Below, one piece after another: positions 35,101 through 43,900 of a DNA stretch of 50,993 nucleotides. The DNA comes from Oscillospiraceae bacterium (GTDB lineage Bacteria > Bacillota > Clostridia > Oscillospirales > QAMX01). Location of the stretch: the NCBI GenBank assembly GCA_015067675.1, contig SVMB01000016.1, forward strand, positions 1-50,993, read 5' to 3'. Position 1 is the first letter of the stretch. Each line of letters starts with the position of its first letter. A model generated the notes under the pieces. That model searched no databases. It was not told the DNA's origin and saw only the letters and a list, made by a program, of their open reading frames with translations. Made by a program: the position numbers and the translations under genes.

Positions 35101-35478
35101 GGCGTGACCCACGTCAAGGGTACTGATGCGTTCTTCATGCACATCCGCAATGCGCAGCAGATGGGCAGCAATCGTGCCGTCGAGCTTCCACTCAAGCTCC
35201 AGTGCATATCCCGTGCGTTCACGCCGGTCATAGCCGAAGTGAATGCGCACGTCGGTATCGAAATTGGTCAGCATCGTATAGCGCACGGAGATGGCAAGGG
35301 CAAAATCGTGCACCTTCGGCGTGCGCAGCAGATACTTGTTGCCCGGGCAGTCCAGATAATAGCCGTCGGCTCCCGTATGGGCATGCAGGTGGGACAAATC
35401 GGAGCTTTTTTCGATGTCAAAGGCATAGGATTGCTTTCTGTCATCGTATTCCTCAAAGGTATCGTACAGACGAAACAT
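32119..35478 (-). CDS. giant glycosidase-like multidomain protein (paralogue 1), unknown
   Basis: The 1,119 residues start MFRLYDTFEEYDDRKQSY after GAGGAGGGA. Apparent parts are as follows. A LamG/concanavalin-like beta domain lies at ~1-190, then a second beta region with NIRLDGGTYYRRHNFPGQYS (~230). An Ig-like part is at ~370-480 (DEPMKLRFIVHT). A TIM-barrel-like core spans ~500-870 (AEHFYACVCFTPVYARERRT, CGGLKLYPEQYRSG, DYFTVMQSWE). A glutamine-amidotransferase-like flavodoxin fold lies at ~885-1010 (DVIVVPSLANAPDWAEAKLR), as in GH42 trimerisation regions, before a C-terminal beta domain. No signal peptide is visible. Domain limits are my estimate, and the protein matches no family I can name. 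Confidence 0.7.
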   Translation of the reverse strand: MFRLYDTFEEYDDRKQSYAFDIEKSSDLSHLHAHTGADGYYLDCPGNKYLLRTPKVHDFALAISVRYTMLTNFDTDVRIHFGYDRRERTGYALELEWKLDGTIAAHLLRIADVHEERISTLDVGHADLAEGQWYPITLKIKGTTLQGSVAGVCFAMQIPDFERGLVGLQRGRFIGEWIIREMAFETEEEFAEETILAEQSAEIPLLFGGKDPYTLYWRVTRVDGQAYLNIRLDGGTYYRRHNFPGQYSVEHDNFTGAYIRAGGQKWNLRGEKLTIINQQIVWECLKTFFNAADLPLERSWQLEDENFADIAFGFSYASVSGYNTQAGGPWEFAFDREGKPVYSGQPAGKDWFELKSPVDKRAVQMIPKETVRYEDVVDHFANNHYFAPDEPMKLRFIVHTDKKYITVKARFCDVYGRKLHDVALDENLCCTIEPMPVGLYRIVYEVYYGEQLLESPEYVLEVFDPTGKTCAPLVSGLPFLFSTPNEIKGLDRDPFDPWNPRHSCNAEHFYACVCFTPVYARERRTWEITKLFGREWYVWLSNRTMPGDCRKREDLPREPDWHDWRDIVENCDYMYYECPYGLYPLRNDYWNPNAYKTGLTGEVENFMKAYPDVELSWKPGEPFVKKDVDELLMKYQDRFIPYANNQIRNLARAEQDELRAVNPKWKSAAYGPYSIYVVALASYYLGNIFGHIMDDTLSEYMYSGFAQFEDYPDSCRYGTYRGTFATATIMLHCGGLKLYPEQYRSGGGGCIDGAVKHAHPPLGKRIMPDYFTVMQSWECACNTPYRTPDGYKWWDTYGFMKRDNTTEEMEIYVRDWGKILQNLPAQPQSRTVFITDFCSSDNRYDQDYVDIYGLSNIHNISEEGCAYLYEQSRLRGLPLPYIMKWETLACVEADATDVIVVPSLANAPDWAEAKLRALAEAGVALIALSDVGGLADLFGIRPENHMKRVCEAEYKGEREYITPFEAEFLAVPTDGEVVMTADGEPVIIRKGRCAYINAPVSEIGRESFLERIEYCEGTISELLAEAVGDVLCDLSRPAATCDGAGLTLYVGRDGVRRALLISYAETEQTMTVHFHEEVAGCELIGTCGEEKLNRFYIGQRLDAVQLTLPERGWALLKLQ

Positions 35479-35509
35479 GATAATCCCTCCTCGTAGACGA
35501 AATATTTAA

Positions 35510-38500
35510 TCACTCGCAATCCTTCAGGGTCAGCAGAGCCCAACCCTTGAAGGGCAGCGTGAACTCAGCCCGCATTTCGCCGTCTTCTTCCAGAAGATTG
35601 AAGTCATTAACGCCGCAGGAAGCGGCAAGGCTGCAATCGGCAACGGACGTGCGGAAGCGCAGGGTAACGGGTTTATCCTCCAGCGCATAGCTGATGAGCA
35701 GGGCGCGCTTTACGCCGTCGCGTCCCTCATAGAGGGTAAGTCCCGCATTTTCTGCCTCGGCGTCGGGACGTGACAGCTCACACAGCAGGTCTCCCGCGGC
35801 AAGAGCCAGAAGCTCTGAGACCGTGCCCTCGCAGAAGGCAACGCGTTCCAGAAAACTCTCGCGGCCGATCTCGGAGACAGGGGCGTTGAAATACACGCAG
35901 CGGCCCTTGCGGATGATCACCGGCTCGCCGTCCGCGGTCATCACGACCTCGCCGTCGGTGGGAACTGCCAGGAATTCCGCCTCAAAGGGCGTGATATACT
36001 CCCGTTCGCCCTTGTATTCCACCTCGCAGACGCGCTTTTTATGGTTTTCGGCCCGGATGCCGAAGAGATCTGCAAGACCGCCCACATCGGACAGGGCAAT
36101 GAGCGCAACACCGGCCCCGGCCAGCGCACGCAGCTTTTCCTCCGCCCAGTCGGGAGCGTTAACAAGGGACGGCACCACGATGATGTCGGCCTCATCGGCT
36201 TCCACGCCCGCCAGGGTCTCCCATGTCATGATGCAGGGCAGCGGCAGACCGCGCAGACGGCTCTGCTCGTACAGATAGGCGCAGCCCTCCTCGCTGATAT
36301 GGTGGATATTGGGCCAGCTGTTGGCGTCGAGATAGTCGCCGTCGTAGCGGATATCCGAGGAGCAGAAGTCGGTGATGAGGTAAGTGCGGGTAATGGGACG
36401 TCCGGGCAGATGCCGGAGGATCTGTCCCCAGCCCTGCACATAATGCTCCAGCTCCGAGGTGGTGTTGTCACGCTTCATGAAGCCGTAGCTGTCCCACCAG
36501 CGGTAGCCCTCCGGCGTACGGCGCGGGGTGTTGCACACGCCCTCCCAGGACTGGGTAACAGTGTAGTAGTCGGGCATATAGTAGGAGCCCAGCGGCGGAT
36601 GGGCATACTTCACCGCGCCGTCGGGACAGCCGCCCTTACCGGAACGATACTGCTCGGGATAAAGCTTCAGGCCGCCGCAGTGCTGGGCGATGGTTGCCAT
36701 GTTCAGAGCACTGCGATAGGTGCCGTACTCGCAGGAGAAGGGATAGTCCTCAAACTGGGCAAAGCCGGTGTACATGTCTCTGGCCAGTCCATCGTCCATG
36801 AGTCTGCCGGAAAGATTGCCCAGATAATAGGTTCCCAGCGCGTTGACGTAGGTGGCGTAGGGACCGTAGGCAGCATATTTCCAGCGGGGATTGCGGGCAC
36901 GGAAAAAGTCCAGCTTTTCTTTGATATTCTGCCGGATCTTCACCAGCGCATATGGGACAAACCGCGCCGGATACCGGGTCATCAGCTCGTCCAGATGGGG
37001 CTTTTCAAAACGCTCGCCGGGCTTCCACGACAGCTGCACATCAGGCTCATCGGCCATGAAATCGGCGACCACGTCGCTCAGGCCGTTCTGATAAGGCGCC
37101 AGCGTCCACAGATCGTTGCGGACCATACAGTGTTCAAAGGGGCCGGGATAGTCCATGTAATCGCAGTTGTCCACGATGTCGGTCCAGTCCTCCCAGCGGG
37201 GATAGCGGGTATTGCCGCATCGGGGCGCGCTGCCCGGCACGACCCGGTGATCGACCCACACGTACCATTCACGGCCAAACAGCTTTGTAATCTCCCAGGT
37301 ACGCCGCTCACGGGCGTAGACCGGCGTGAAGCAGACACAGGCAAAGAAATGCTCGGCATTGCAGGAGGGGCGGGGATTCCACGGATCAAAGGCATCCCGG
37401 TCGAGGCCCTTCTGTTCATTGGGCGTGGAGAAGAGAAACGGCAGCCCGCTGACCAGCGGCGCACAGGTTTTGCCGGTGGGATCAAAGACTTCCAGCACAT
37501 ATTCGGGTGCTGCAAGTACCCGTCTGCCGTAGCATACTTCGTAGATCATGCGGTAAAGTCCCACAGGACGTGGGGCCAGGGTACAGCTCAGGTCATCGTC
37601 CAGTGGCACATCTTCAATCGGTGCGCCGTACACATCGCAGAGTTTTGCCCGGACGCGCAGCGGCTTCTTTTCCGAATGGATGACGAAGGAGAGCTTTATG
37701 GGCTCATCGGGCGCGAAGTAGTGGTTGTTTGCAAAGTGAGCGGCAACATCTTCATAGCGCACGGTTTCCTTTGGAATCATCTGCACTGCGCGCTTATCGG
37801 CAGGGGATTTGAGTTCAAACCAGTCCTCACCCGCAGGTGCGCCCGAGTAAACCGGCATACCTGCCCGGTCAAACGCAAACTCCCACGGGCCGCCTGTCTG
37901 GATGTGATAGCCGGCATAGTCGGCATGTTCAAAGCCGAAGGCGATATCGGTAAAGTTCTCATCGTCCAGCTGCCAGCTGCGTTCAATGGGAAGATCTGAC
38001 GCATTCCAGATGGTCTTGAGGCATTTCCATACCATCTGCTGGTTGATAATCGTCAGCTCCTCGCCGCAGAGATTCCACTTCTGTGCGCCTGCGCGGATAT
38101 ACGCACCCCGGAAACGGTCAGACTCAACGCCGTGCTCCCCGGGGAAGTCGTACTCCTGCCGGTAGGTGCCGCCGTCGAGGGTAATGCCAAGATAGGCCTG
38201 ACCGTCCACACGGGTAATCCGCCAGGACAGCGTATAGGGATTGCTGCCGCCAAAGAGCATGGGCAGCTCCACACTGCTCCCGGGATCGACCAATTCCTCT
38301 TCCATTTCCTCATCGGTCTCAAACAGGAGCTCTGACAGGATCCAGTCTCCGATGAAGTGTCCACGGCTGCGCACGTTGACGGGGCCCTCCTGCGTGAAGA
38401 AGGCACGCCAGAAGCCCACCAGTCCCTTTTCATATGCGGGCAGCGCCATCATAAAGTGCAGGCCGCTCACCTGTCCCCGTATATAGCCTTCCCGGAAGTC

Positions 38501-38914
38501 AAATTCCATCGGATAGCTCTCATCCTCCCGCAGCGGGGCGTTTCCGATGTCGAGCTTATAGAGTACGGTTGGATGTACGTCCTCCACGCGAAGCATTCTC
38601 AGCATCACGCCGCCGTCGAGCCGCCATTCAAGCTCCAGCGCATAGCCCGTACGCTCCCGGCGGTCGTAGCCGAAGACAATACGCATATTGGTGTCGAAGT
38701 TGGTCAGCTGGGTGTAGGAAACACTCAGCTTCAGGGTAAAGTCATGCACTTTCGGTGTTTTGAGCAGATACTTGTTGCCGGGACAGGTCACATGAAAGCC
38801 GTCTGCTCCCGTATAGGCATGCAGATGGGACAAATCCGAGTTTTTTTCAATGTCAAAGGCATAGGATTGCTTCCGCTCATCATATTCGCGGAATGTCTCA
38901 GTCAGCTTGAACAT
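35510..38914 (-). CDS. giant glycosidase-like multidomain protein (paralogue 2), unknown
   Basis: The 1,134 residues are collinear with the downstream paralogue over the full length: N-termini about three quarters identical, the amidotransferase-like region (EREYITPFEAEFLAVPTDGE) close to 90% identical by eye. An insert of about 14 residues near residue 183 (RAFFTQEGPVNV) is the main length difference. The core region around 640-760 is more divergent, so substrate range may differ. The start follows CGGAGGAGA. It heads the operon behind a strong promoter, with 31 bases to paralogue 1. Confidence 0.75.
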   Translation of the reverse strand: MFKLTETFREYDERKQSYAFDIEKNSDLSHLHAYTGADGFHVTCPGNKYLLKTPKVHDFTLKLSVSYTQLTNFDTNMRIVFGYDRRERTGYALELEWRLDGGVMLRMLRVEDVHPTVLYKLDIGNAPLREDESYPMEFDFREGYIRGQVSGLHFMMALPAYEKGLVGFWRAFFTQEGPVNVRSRGHFIGDWILSELLFETDEEMEEELVDPGSSVELPMLFGGSNPYTLSWRITRVDGQAYLGITLDGGTYRQEYDFPGEHGVESDRFRGAYIRAGAQKWNLCGEELTIINQQMVWKCLKTIWNASDLPIERSWQLDDENFTDIAFGFEHADYAGYHIQTGGPWEFAFDRAGMPVYSGAPAGEDWFELKSPADKRAVQMIPKETVRYEDVAAHFANNHYFAPDEPIKLSFVIHSEKKPLRVRAKLCDVYGAPIEDVPLDDDLSCTLAPRPVGLYRMIYEVCYGRRVLAAPEYVLEVFDPTGKTCAPLVSGLPFLFSTPNEQKGLDRDAFDPWNPRPSCNAEHFFACVCFTPVYARERRTWEITKLFGREWYVWVDHRVVPGSAPRCGNTRYPRWEDWTDIVDNCDYMDYPGPFEHCMVRNDLWTLAPYQNGLSDVVADFMADEPDVQLSWKPGERFEKPHLDELMTRYPARFVPYALVKIRQNIKEKLDFFRARNPRWKYAAYGPYATYVNALGTYYLGNLSGRLMDDGLARDMYTGFAQFEDYPFSCEYGTYRSALNMATIAQHCGGLKLYPEQYRSGKGGCPDGAVKYAHPPLGSYYMPDYYTVTQSWEGVCNTPRRTPEGYRWWDSYGFMKRDNTTSELEHYVQGWGQILRHLPGRPITRTYLITDFCSSDIRYDGDYLDANSWPNIHHISEEGCAYLYEQSRLRGLPLPCIMTWETLAGVEADEADIIVVPSLVNAPDWAEEKLRALAGAGVALIALSDVGGLADLFGIRAENHKKRVCEVEYKGEREYITPFEAEFLAVPTDGEVVMTADGEPVIIRKGRCVYFNAPVSEIGRESFLERVAFCEGTVSELLALAAGDLLCELSRPDAEAENAGLTLYEGRDGVKRALLISYALEDKPVTLRFRTSVADCSLAASCGVNDFNLLEEDGEMRAEFTLPFKGWALLTLKDCE

Positions 38915-38958
38915 GCTTGTCTCCTCCGTTTTCAGAATGAGCTAATGACTGCACTTTC

Positions 38959-38987
38959 ATTATACGGGTTTGTCGATACGGTTGCAA
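38959..38987 (-). promoter_or_regulatory. promoter of the giant-protein operon
   Basis: TTGCAA (38982-38987), 17-base spacer, TATAAT (38959-38964) on the minus strand, about 45 bases before the start codon. A hairpin GGTGTTT/AAACACC lies upstream (about 39008-39029) and may be an operator. Confidence 0.75.
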
Positions 38988-39090
38988 GAAAAACCCGCAA
39001 TATCCGCGGTGTTTTTGTTGAGAAACACCCGTTTGTTCGAAACTTCCGTTTAAGCTTTCGGAATCAGGAAAAGTATTTTCCCTTCAGGGC

Positions 39091-39119
39091 TTGTTTTTCA
39101 CCGGATTATTGTTTAAAAT
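39091..39119 (+). promoter_or_regulatory. probable promoter of zapA and downstream genes
   Basis: TTGTTT (39091-39096), spacer 17, TAAAAT (39114-39119), about 70 bases upstream of zapA. Confidence 0.55.
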
Positions 39120-39191
39120 AGAAGTATCTATGATTATCTGCCGGACGCGTACTTTCTGCGCCTGCGGCTTAATGAAGAAAGGCTGACCGAT

Positions 39192-39602
39192 ATGCCCAAT
39201 GAAAACAAAGACCGCATCGCCGGTTACTTATCCCGTGTTATCTCCCCCGAGCGCACCGCTCCCAAGAAAAACCGCGTGACCCTGCGCATCGCAGGTGAGA
39301 ATTTCACCATCGTCGCTGCCGAGCCCGAGGATTATATCCGCCGCGTGGCCACCTACGTTGATTCCAAGATCAACGCCGTCACCGCCGCCAATCGTATGCC
39401 CCTGCAGGAGGCTGCGATTCTCGCTGCCTGCAATCTGGCCGACGAGCAGTTCAAGAGCGCCGAAAACGCAGAAAACATGCGTCTGCAGCTCAAGGGGTAT
39501 CTCGACGACATTTCCCGTCTGCGTGTGGAAATCAACGACCTGCGCCGCGAAAACGCCAAGCTGCGCGACCGCGAAAAAGAAAAGGAAAAAGAAGAGGAAT
39601 GA
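39192..39602 (+). CDS. zapA: cell division protein ZapA-like
   Basis: The 136 residues contain KNRVTLRIAGENFTIVAAEPEDYIRRVATYVDSKI, the ZapA N-terminal domain (key: RVTLRIAGENF). A long C-terminal coiled coil and a Lys/Glu-rich tail follow. ZapA promotes FtsZ bundling at the division site. The start lies after AAAGG. Its stop overlaps the U32 peptidase start by 4 bases. Confidence 0.85.
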   Translation: MPNENKDRIAGYLSRVISPERTAPKKNRVTLRIAGENFTIVAAEPEDYIRRVATYVDSKINAVTAANRMPLQEAAILAACNLADEQFKSAENAENMRLQLKGYLDDISRLRVEINDLRRENAKLRDREKEKEKEEE

Positions 39603-41704
39603 GTGTCGAAATCCTCGCCCCCGCAGGCTCCCCCGAGGCTGTTATCGCCGCCGTTCAGAACGGCGCCAACGCCGTCTATCTGGGAGGAGCCTCCTTTAAC
39701 GCGCGTCGCCGCGCCAAAAACTTCTCGGACGAAGAGCTGCAGCAGGCGGTTGACTACTGCCATCTCTACGGCGTGAAGGTCTACGCCACCTTCAATATCC
39801 TCGTGGGCGACCGTGAAATGCGGGATGCCGACGAAGCCGTGCGCACCCTTGCCCGTCTGGGCGTGGATGCGCTGATTGTGCAGGATGTGGGCGTTGCCCG
39901 GCGCATCCGCGCGGTTGCCCCCGACATGGAGCTGCACGCCAGTACCCAGATGAGCGTCCATTCCGTGGAAGGCGCCGTCGCTGCCCGGGATATGGGCTTT
40001 TCCCGCGTGGTTGCCGCCCGTGAACTCAGCCGTGAGGATCTCGTCATCCTCTGCCGGGAGTCTCCCATCGAAATCGAGGTATTCACCCACGGTGCGCTGT
40101 GCGCTGCCTATTCCGGTCAGTGCTACATGAGCGCTCTCATCGGTCAGCGCAGCGGCAACCGCGGCTTCTGCGCCCAGCCCTGCCGGATGGAATACCGCTA
40201 TGAGAACGGCAAACCCGCAGCGCTCATGAGTCTGCGGGAGCTTTGTATGGCCCCGCATCTGACCGAGCTTGCCGACATGGGCGTGGCCTCCCTCAAAATT
40301 GAAGGCCGCATGCGCAGACCCGAATACGTGGGACTGGCCGTATCGGTCTACAGCCGTGCGCTCAACGAGCGCCGTGCGCCGACCAAAGAGGAACTGAATA
40401 AGCTCTCCACCATGTTCTCCCGCGAGGGATTCACCGACGGCTACTACACCGGCCGTGCGGTGAGCAAAAATGTAAAAGATACCCGCGCCATGTTCGGTAT
40501 GCGCACCGAAGCCGATGAAGGTGCGATGAAAAAGCTCTGCGACGAGGTGCGCCGCACCTATGAAGGCCGCAGCCTACGGCGTGTTCCCGTGGAAGCCTCT
40601 TTCACCGCCAGAGCAGGACTTCCCCTGTCCATGACGCTGACCGACCACGACGGTCACACAGTAACCGCCTCCGGCGAGATCCCTGAGCCTGCGCGCAGCC
40701 GTGCCAGCACCGCCGAAGGACTTGCCGAAAACGTGCGCAAATTCGGTTCCACCGCCTTTGAAGCAAAATCCGTGCAGATTGCCCTGGATGACGGTCTTGC
40801 CGTCCCGGCATCTGCCGTCAATGCCCTGCGCCGCGACTGCGCCGAAGCGCTCACCGCCGCCCGCATGGCGCATCATACACCCCGGCTTGGGGATTTCCCC
40901 CGCAGCCTTCCCTGCCGCGGAAGTGATGAGCCCCCCGCTTTCACCGTCAGCGTGGAAAACATCTCCCAGCTTTCCGATGAGCTGCTGGCGATGTCTCCCG
41001 CCATCGTCTATGTGCCGCTGTGGCGCACGGAACCGTCGGCGCTGGCCGATCTTATCAGCCGCAATGTCCCCGTCTGTGTGACGCTGCCCCGCGTGATCCT
41101 GCCCACCCAGGAAGCCGAGGTGCGCCGCTGGCTGCGCGCAGCTCGTGACGCCGGTGTTCGTGAAGCACTCTGCGGCAACATCGGACATATCCGCCTTGCC
41201 CGTGAAGAGGGGTTCGGGGTTCGCGGTGATTTCGGTCTCAACGCCTACAATCGCCAGACCATGGAATACCTGCGCGATGAGGGTTTACTCTCTGCCACCG
41301 CTTCCTTTGAACTCAAATACGCCAGCATCCGTGAGCTGAGCGGGATTATGCCCACCGAGGCCATCGTCTACGGTCATCTGCCGCTGATGCTGTTTGAAAA
41401 CTGCCTCATCCGCGCCTCTTCCGGCCGCTGCGACTGCTCCCGCGTGCGCAGATTCACCGACCGTACCCGCCGCGAGTTCCTGCTCATGCCCGCCTTCGGC
41501 TGCCGTACGGCGCTGTTCAACGCCGTTCCCCTGTGGCTGGCCGACCGCCGGGACGATTATGAGTCCATCGGCCTGACCTATGCAAGGCTTTCCTTCACCT
41601 CCGAGTCTCCCGCCGAATGTGTGCGCATTTTCAAGGCCTACCGGCTGGGCGACGAGGCTTCCGGACAATTCACCCGCGGCCTTTATGTGCGCGGCGTGGA
41701 ATAA
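39599..41704 (+). CDS. U32-family peptidase/RlhA-like protein with DUF3656
   Basis: The 701 residues have an N-terminal U32 barrel (LAPAGSPEAVIAAVQNGANA, VFTHGALCAAYSGQCYMS, RSGNRGFCAQPCRMEYRY, SLKIEGRMRRPEYVG) and a middle/C-terminal DUF3656 region. Relatives hydroxylate rRNA or tRNA (RlhA, TrhP) using a Cys-bound Fe-S cluster rather than acting as proteases, and collagenase activity is reported for some. The Cys residues around GQCYMS and GFCAQPC are the likely cluster ligands. It is translationally coupled to zapA. Confidence 0.9.
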   Translation: MSVEILAPAGSPEAVIAAVQNGANAVYLGGASFNARRRAKNFSDEELQQAVDYCHLYGVKVYATFNILVGDREMRDADEAVRTLARLGVDALIVQDVGVARRIRAVAPDMELHASTQMSVHSVEGAVAARDMGFSRVVAARELSREDLVILCRESPIEIEVFTHGALCAAYSGQCYMSALIGQRSGNRGFCAQPCRMEYRYENGKPAALMSLRELCMAPHLTELADMGVASLKIEGRMRRPEYVGLAVSVYSRALNERRAPTKEELNKLSTMFSREGFTDGYYTGRAVSKNVKDTRAMFGMRTEADEGAMKKLCDEVRRTYEGRSLRRVPVEASFTARAGLPLSMTLTDHDGHTVTASGEIPEPARSRASTAEGLAENVRKFGSTAFEAKSVQIALDDGLAVPASAVNALRRDCAEALTAARMAHHTPRLGDFPRSLPCRGSDEPPAFTVSVENISQLSDELLAMSPAIVYVPLWRTEPSALADLISRNVPVCVTLPRVILPTQEAEVRRWLRAARDAGVREALCGNIGHIRLAREEGFGVRGDFGLNAYNRQTMEYLRDEGLLSATASFELKYASIRELSGIMPTEAIVYGHLPLMLFENCLIRASSGRCDCSRVRRFTDRTRREFLLMPAFGCRTALFNAVPLWLADRRDDYESIGLTYARLSFTSESPAECVRIFKAYRLGDEASGQFTRGLYVRGVE

Positions 41705-41728
41705 TGCAAACCGAATCAGAGGTTATCT

Positions 41729-42169
41729 ATGTCACTCAATATCCAGATCAAGCGTCTGCGCGACGTTCCCCTGCCGGCTTACGCCACCCAGGGCTCTGCC
41801 GCCATGGATCTCTGCGCCGCCATTGACGCGCCTGTTACCCTCGAACCCCACAAGCCAGTCATGATCCCCACCGGCATCGCCATCGCTCTGCCGTCTGCCG
41901 ACTGCGTGGCATTGGTCTATGCCCGCTCGGGACTCGCTGCCAAACAGGGAGTCGCGCCTGTCAACGCTGTCGGCGTCATCGACTCCGACTACCGCGGTGA
42001 AATCAGCGTCGCGCTGATCAATCACTCCGACACGCCTGCGACCATCGAACCCGGCATGCGCATCGCGCAGCTGCTCATTTCTCCCGTGCTAACTGCCCAA
42101 TGGCAGGAAGTGGATGCGCTGCCCGAAACAGTCCGGGGAACCGGCGGCTTTGGTTCGACGGGAAAGTAA
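41729..42169 (+). CDS. dut: dUTP diphosphatase
   Basis: The 146 residues carry the dUTPase motifs in order: AAMDLCA, YARSGLAAKQG, NAVGVIDSDYRGE, RIAQLLI and GTGGFGSTG. It hydrolyses dUTP to dUMP and pyrophosphate as a trimer. The start lies after AGAGG. It lies 24 bases after the U32 gene. Confidence 0.95.
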   Translation: MSLNIQIKRLRDVPLPAYATQGSAAMDLCAAIDAPVTLEPHKPVMIPTGIAIALPSADCVALVYARSGLAAKQGVAPVNAVGVIDSDYRGEISVALINHSDTPATIEPGMRIAQLLISPVLTAQWQEVDALPETVRGTGGFGSTGK

Positions 42170-42204
42170 TACCTTTACGTCTATAATAGGAGGGAACAAA
42201 TCCC

Positions 42205-42465
42205 ATGAAGTGGAAAAGCACCATCGTATTTGTGCTGGTCCTGCTCACCGGCGCCGTGGTCGGCGGGCTGATTGCCCAGCTCACCGCCGGGATTCCCGGA
42301 CTTTCCTGGCTTGCCTACGGTGCAAGCTTCGGCATCTCCACCGGTTCTCCGCTGGTGGTGGATCTTGCCGTCATCAAGCTGGTCTTCGGCTGCATGGTCG
42401 AGATCAACATCGCCACCATTCTGGGCATCGTTGCCGCCCTTCTTCTCTATCGAAAGCTGGTATAA
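42205..42465 (+). CDS. DUF4321-domain small membrane protein
   Basis: The 86 residues have an N-terminal helix (FVLVLLTGAVVGGLIAQL) and a second near the C-terminus (ATILGIVAALLLYRKL). DUF4321 proteins usually precede maf and the mreCD genes in Clostridia; their role is unknown. GGAGGG lies about 11 bases before the ATG. The maf start follows 4 bases after its stop codon. Confidence 0.8.
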   Translation: MKWKSTIVFVLVLLTGAVVGGLIAQLTAGIPGLSWLAYGASFGISTGSPLVVDLAVIKLVFGCMVEINIATILGIVAALLLYRKLV

Positions 42466-42469
42466 CATC

Positions 42470-43048
42470 ATGAAGCTGCTGCTTGCCTCCCGCTCTCCCC
42501 GCCGCCGTGAGCTCATCGCGGCGATGGGTTTACCCTTTACCGCCGTCGATGCCGACATCGACGAAACCCCGCCGGACGGCGCCTCTCCCGAGGAAGCTGC
42601 CGTCGATATCGCCCGCCGCAAGGCGCTGGCGGTTGACGCCGACAACGATACCGTGATCATCGCCGCCGACACCACCGTTGTTCTGAACGGTGAAGTCTTC
42701 GGCAAGCCCTGCGATGAAGCGGATGCTTACCGGATGCTGCGTGCCCTGTCCGGCACGAAAAACCAGGTGCTCACCGGCGTCTGTGTGCGCCGGGGGGACG
42801 ATATCCGCACCGACTGCGTGTGCACCGACGTGTTCTTCCGCAAAATGACCGAAGCCGAAATCGCCGCCTATGTTGCCAGCGGTGATCCGATGGACAAGGC
42901 TGGCGCCTACGGCGTGCAGAGTCTGGCTGCCTGGTTTGTGGAGCGCATTGAGGGCGATTATTCAAACGTCGTCGGACTTCCCATGGAAGCTCTGGGACGG
43001 CTGCTGGCTGCCGTCGGCTACGATGTGTGGAAGCATCGTCAGGTATAA
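42470..43048 (+). CDS. maf: Maf-like nucleotide pyrophosphatase
   Basis: The 192 residues begin MKLLLASRSPRRRELI and contain IAADTTVVLNGEVFGKP and GDPMDKAGAYGVQ, the Maf motifs. Maf enzymes hydrolyse dTTP, UTP or modified nucleotides and can affect septation. An earlier in-frame start at 42272 would run through the preceding gene and is rejected. Confidence 0.94.
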   Translation: MKLLLASRSPRRRELIAAMGLPFTAVDADIDETPPDGASPEEAAVDIARRKALAVDADNDTVIIAADTTVVLNGEVFGKPCDEADAYRMLRALSGTKNQVLTGVCVRRGDDIRTDCVCTDVFFRKMTEAEIAAYVASGDPMDKAGAYGVQSLAAWFVERIEGDYSNVVGLPMEALGRLLAAVGYDVWKHRQV

Positions 43049-43060
43049 AAGGAGTTCAAG

Positions 43061-43900
43061 TTGAAGAAGTTCTTCAAATCCGGACTGTTTATCGGTTTTT
43101 CCGTGATTTTTGTACTGCTCATCGGTATCGGCGTCTGGGGAATGCTGTCGGATACCACGCCCACGCCGCTGACCTCCGCCGTCACAGCCGTTACCACGCC
43201 CGTGCAGCGGCTTTTCACCCGTATCGGTGACTGGGTGGAGGACAAAACCGTCTATTTCCGTCGTTATGATGCCCTTCTGGCCGAAAATGCCCGTCTCAAG
43301 GCCGAATTGCTCAACGCCCAGGCCGATATCCGCGAGGCGCGGGAGCTGCAGGCCGAAAATAAGCGTCTGCGCGAGTTGCTGAGCATCAGCAAGAGCTATG
43401 AAAGCTTTGATCTGCTCGATGCCGAGGTCATCGCATCCGACACCGGGAGCTGGGGCTTTACCTATACCCTTGACCGCGGCAGCGCCGACGGCGTGGCCGT
43501 GGATCAGTGCGTGCTGACACAGGAAGGCGTCGTGGGACGTGTGGTCGAAGTTGGCGTCAACTGGGCGCGTATCTCCTGCATCACCGCCACCGACAGCCGC
43601 ATCGGCGCGCTGGTTTCTTCCACCCGTGAGGTGGGTGTTCTGGAAGGCAGCTTTGATCTGATGCGTCAGGGTGTAATCCGCTTTTCCTATCTGCCCGCAA
43701 ATCCCGAACTGCGCATCGGTGACACCGTTGAAACCTCCGGCAGCGGCACGGTCTATCCCAAGGGGCTCATCGTCGGCACCGTCATCGATCTGCTCCCGGA
43801 ATCCGACGGCAACGGCTACCATGCCATCGTCGAACCCGCCGCCGACCTCTCCTCCCTGACCAGCGTCTATATCCTGCTGGGAATCACGGAGGTACCATGA
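43061..43900 (+). CDS. mreC: rod-shape protein MreC
   Basis: The 279 residues have one N-terminal transmembrane helix (about 8-28), a coiled coil (about 70-105) and a beta-rich extracellular MreC domain (SGTVYPKGLIVGTV near the end). It scaffolds elongation synthesis with MreD and PBP2. The start is TTG at 43061, 8 bases after AAAAGGAG. Its end overlaps mreD by 4 bases. Confidence 0.94.
   Translation: MKKFFKSGLFIGFSVIFVLLIGIGVWGMLSDTTPTPLTSAVTAVTTPVQRLFTRIGDWVEDKTVYFRRYDALLAENARLKAELLNAQADIREARELQAENKRLRELLSISKSYESFDLLDAEVIASDTGSWGFTYTLDRGSADGVAVDQCVLTQEGVVGRVVEVGVNWARISCITATDSRIGALVSSTREVGVLEGSFDLMRQGVIRFSYLPANPELRIGDTVETSGSGTVYPKGLIVGTVIDLLPESDGNGYHAIVEPAADLSSLTSVYILLGITEVP

Noticed and set aside
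32644..35496. 950-codon plus-strand frame opposite giant paralogue 1, and a 652-codon one opposite paralogue 2 (36041-37999)
   Set aside because: Both are antisense shadows caused by GC-rich codon use. The minus-strand genes have ribosome sites, matching starts and mutual similarity.
42272..42469. Upstream extension of maf
   Set aside because: It overlaps the DUF4321 gene in another frame; the family start MKLLLASRSPRR is at 42470.
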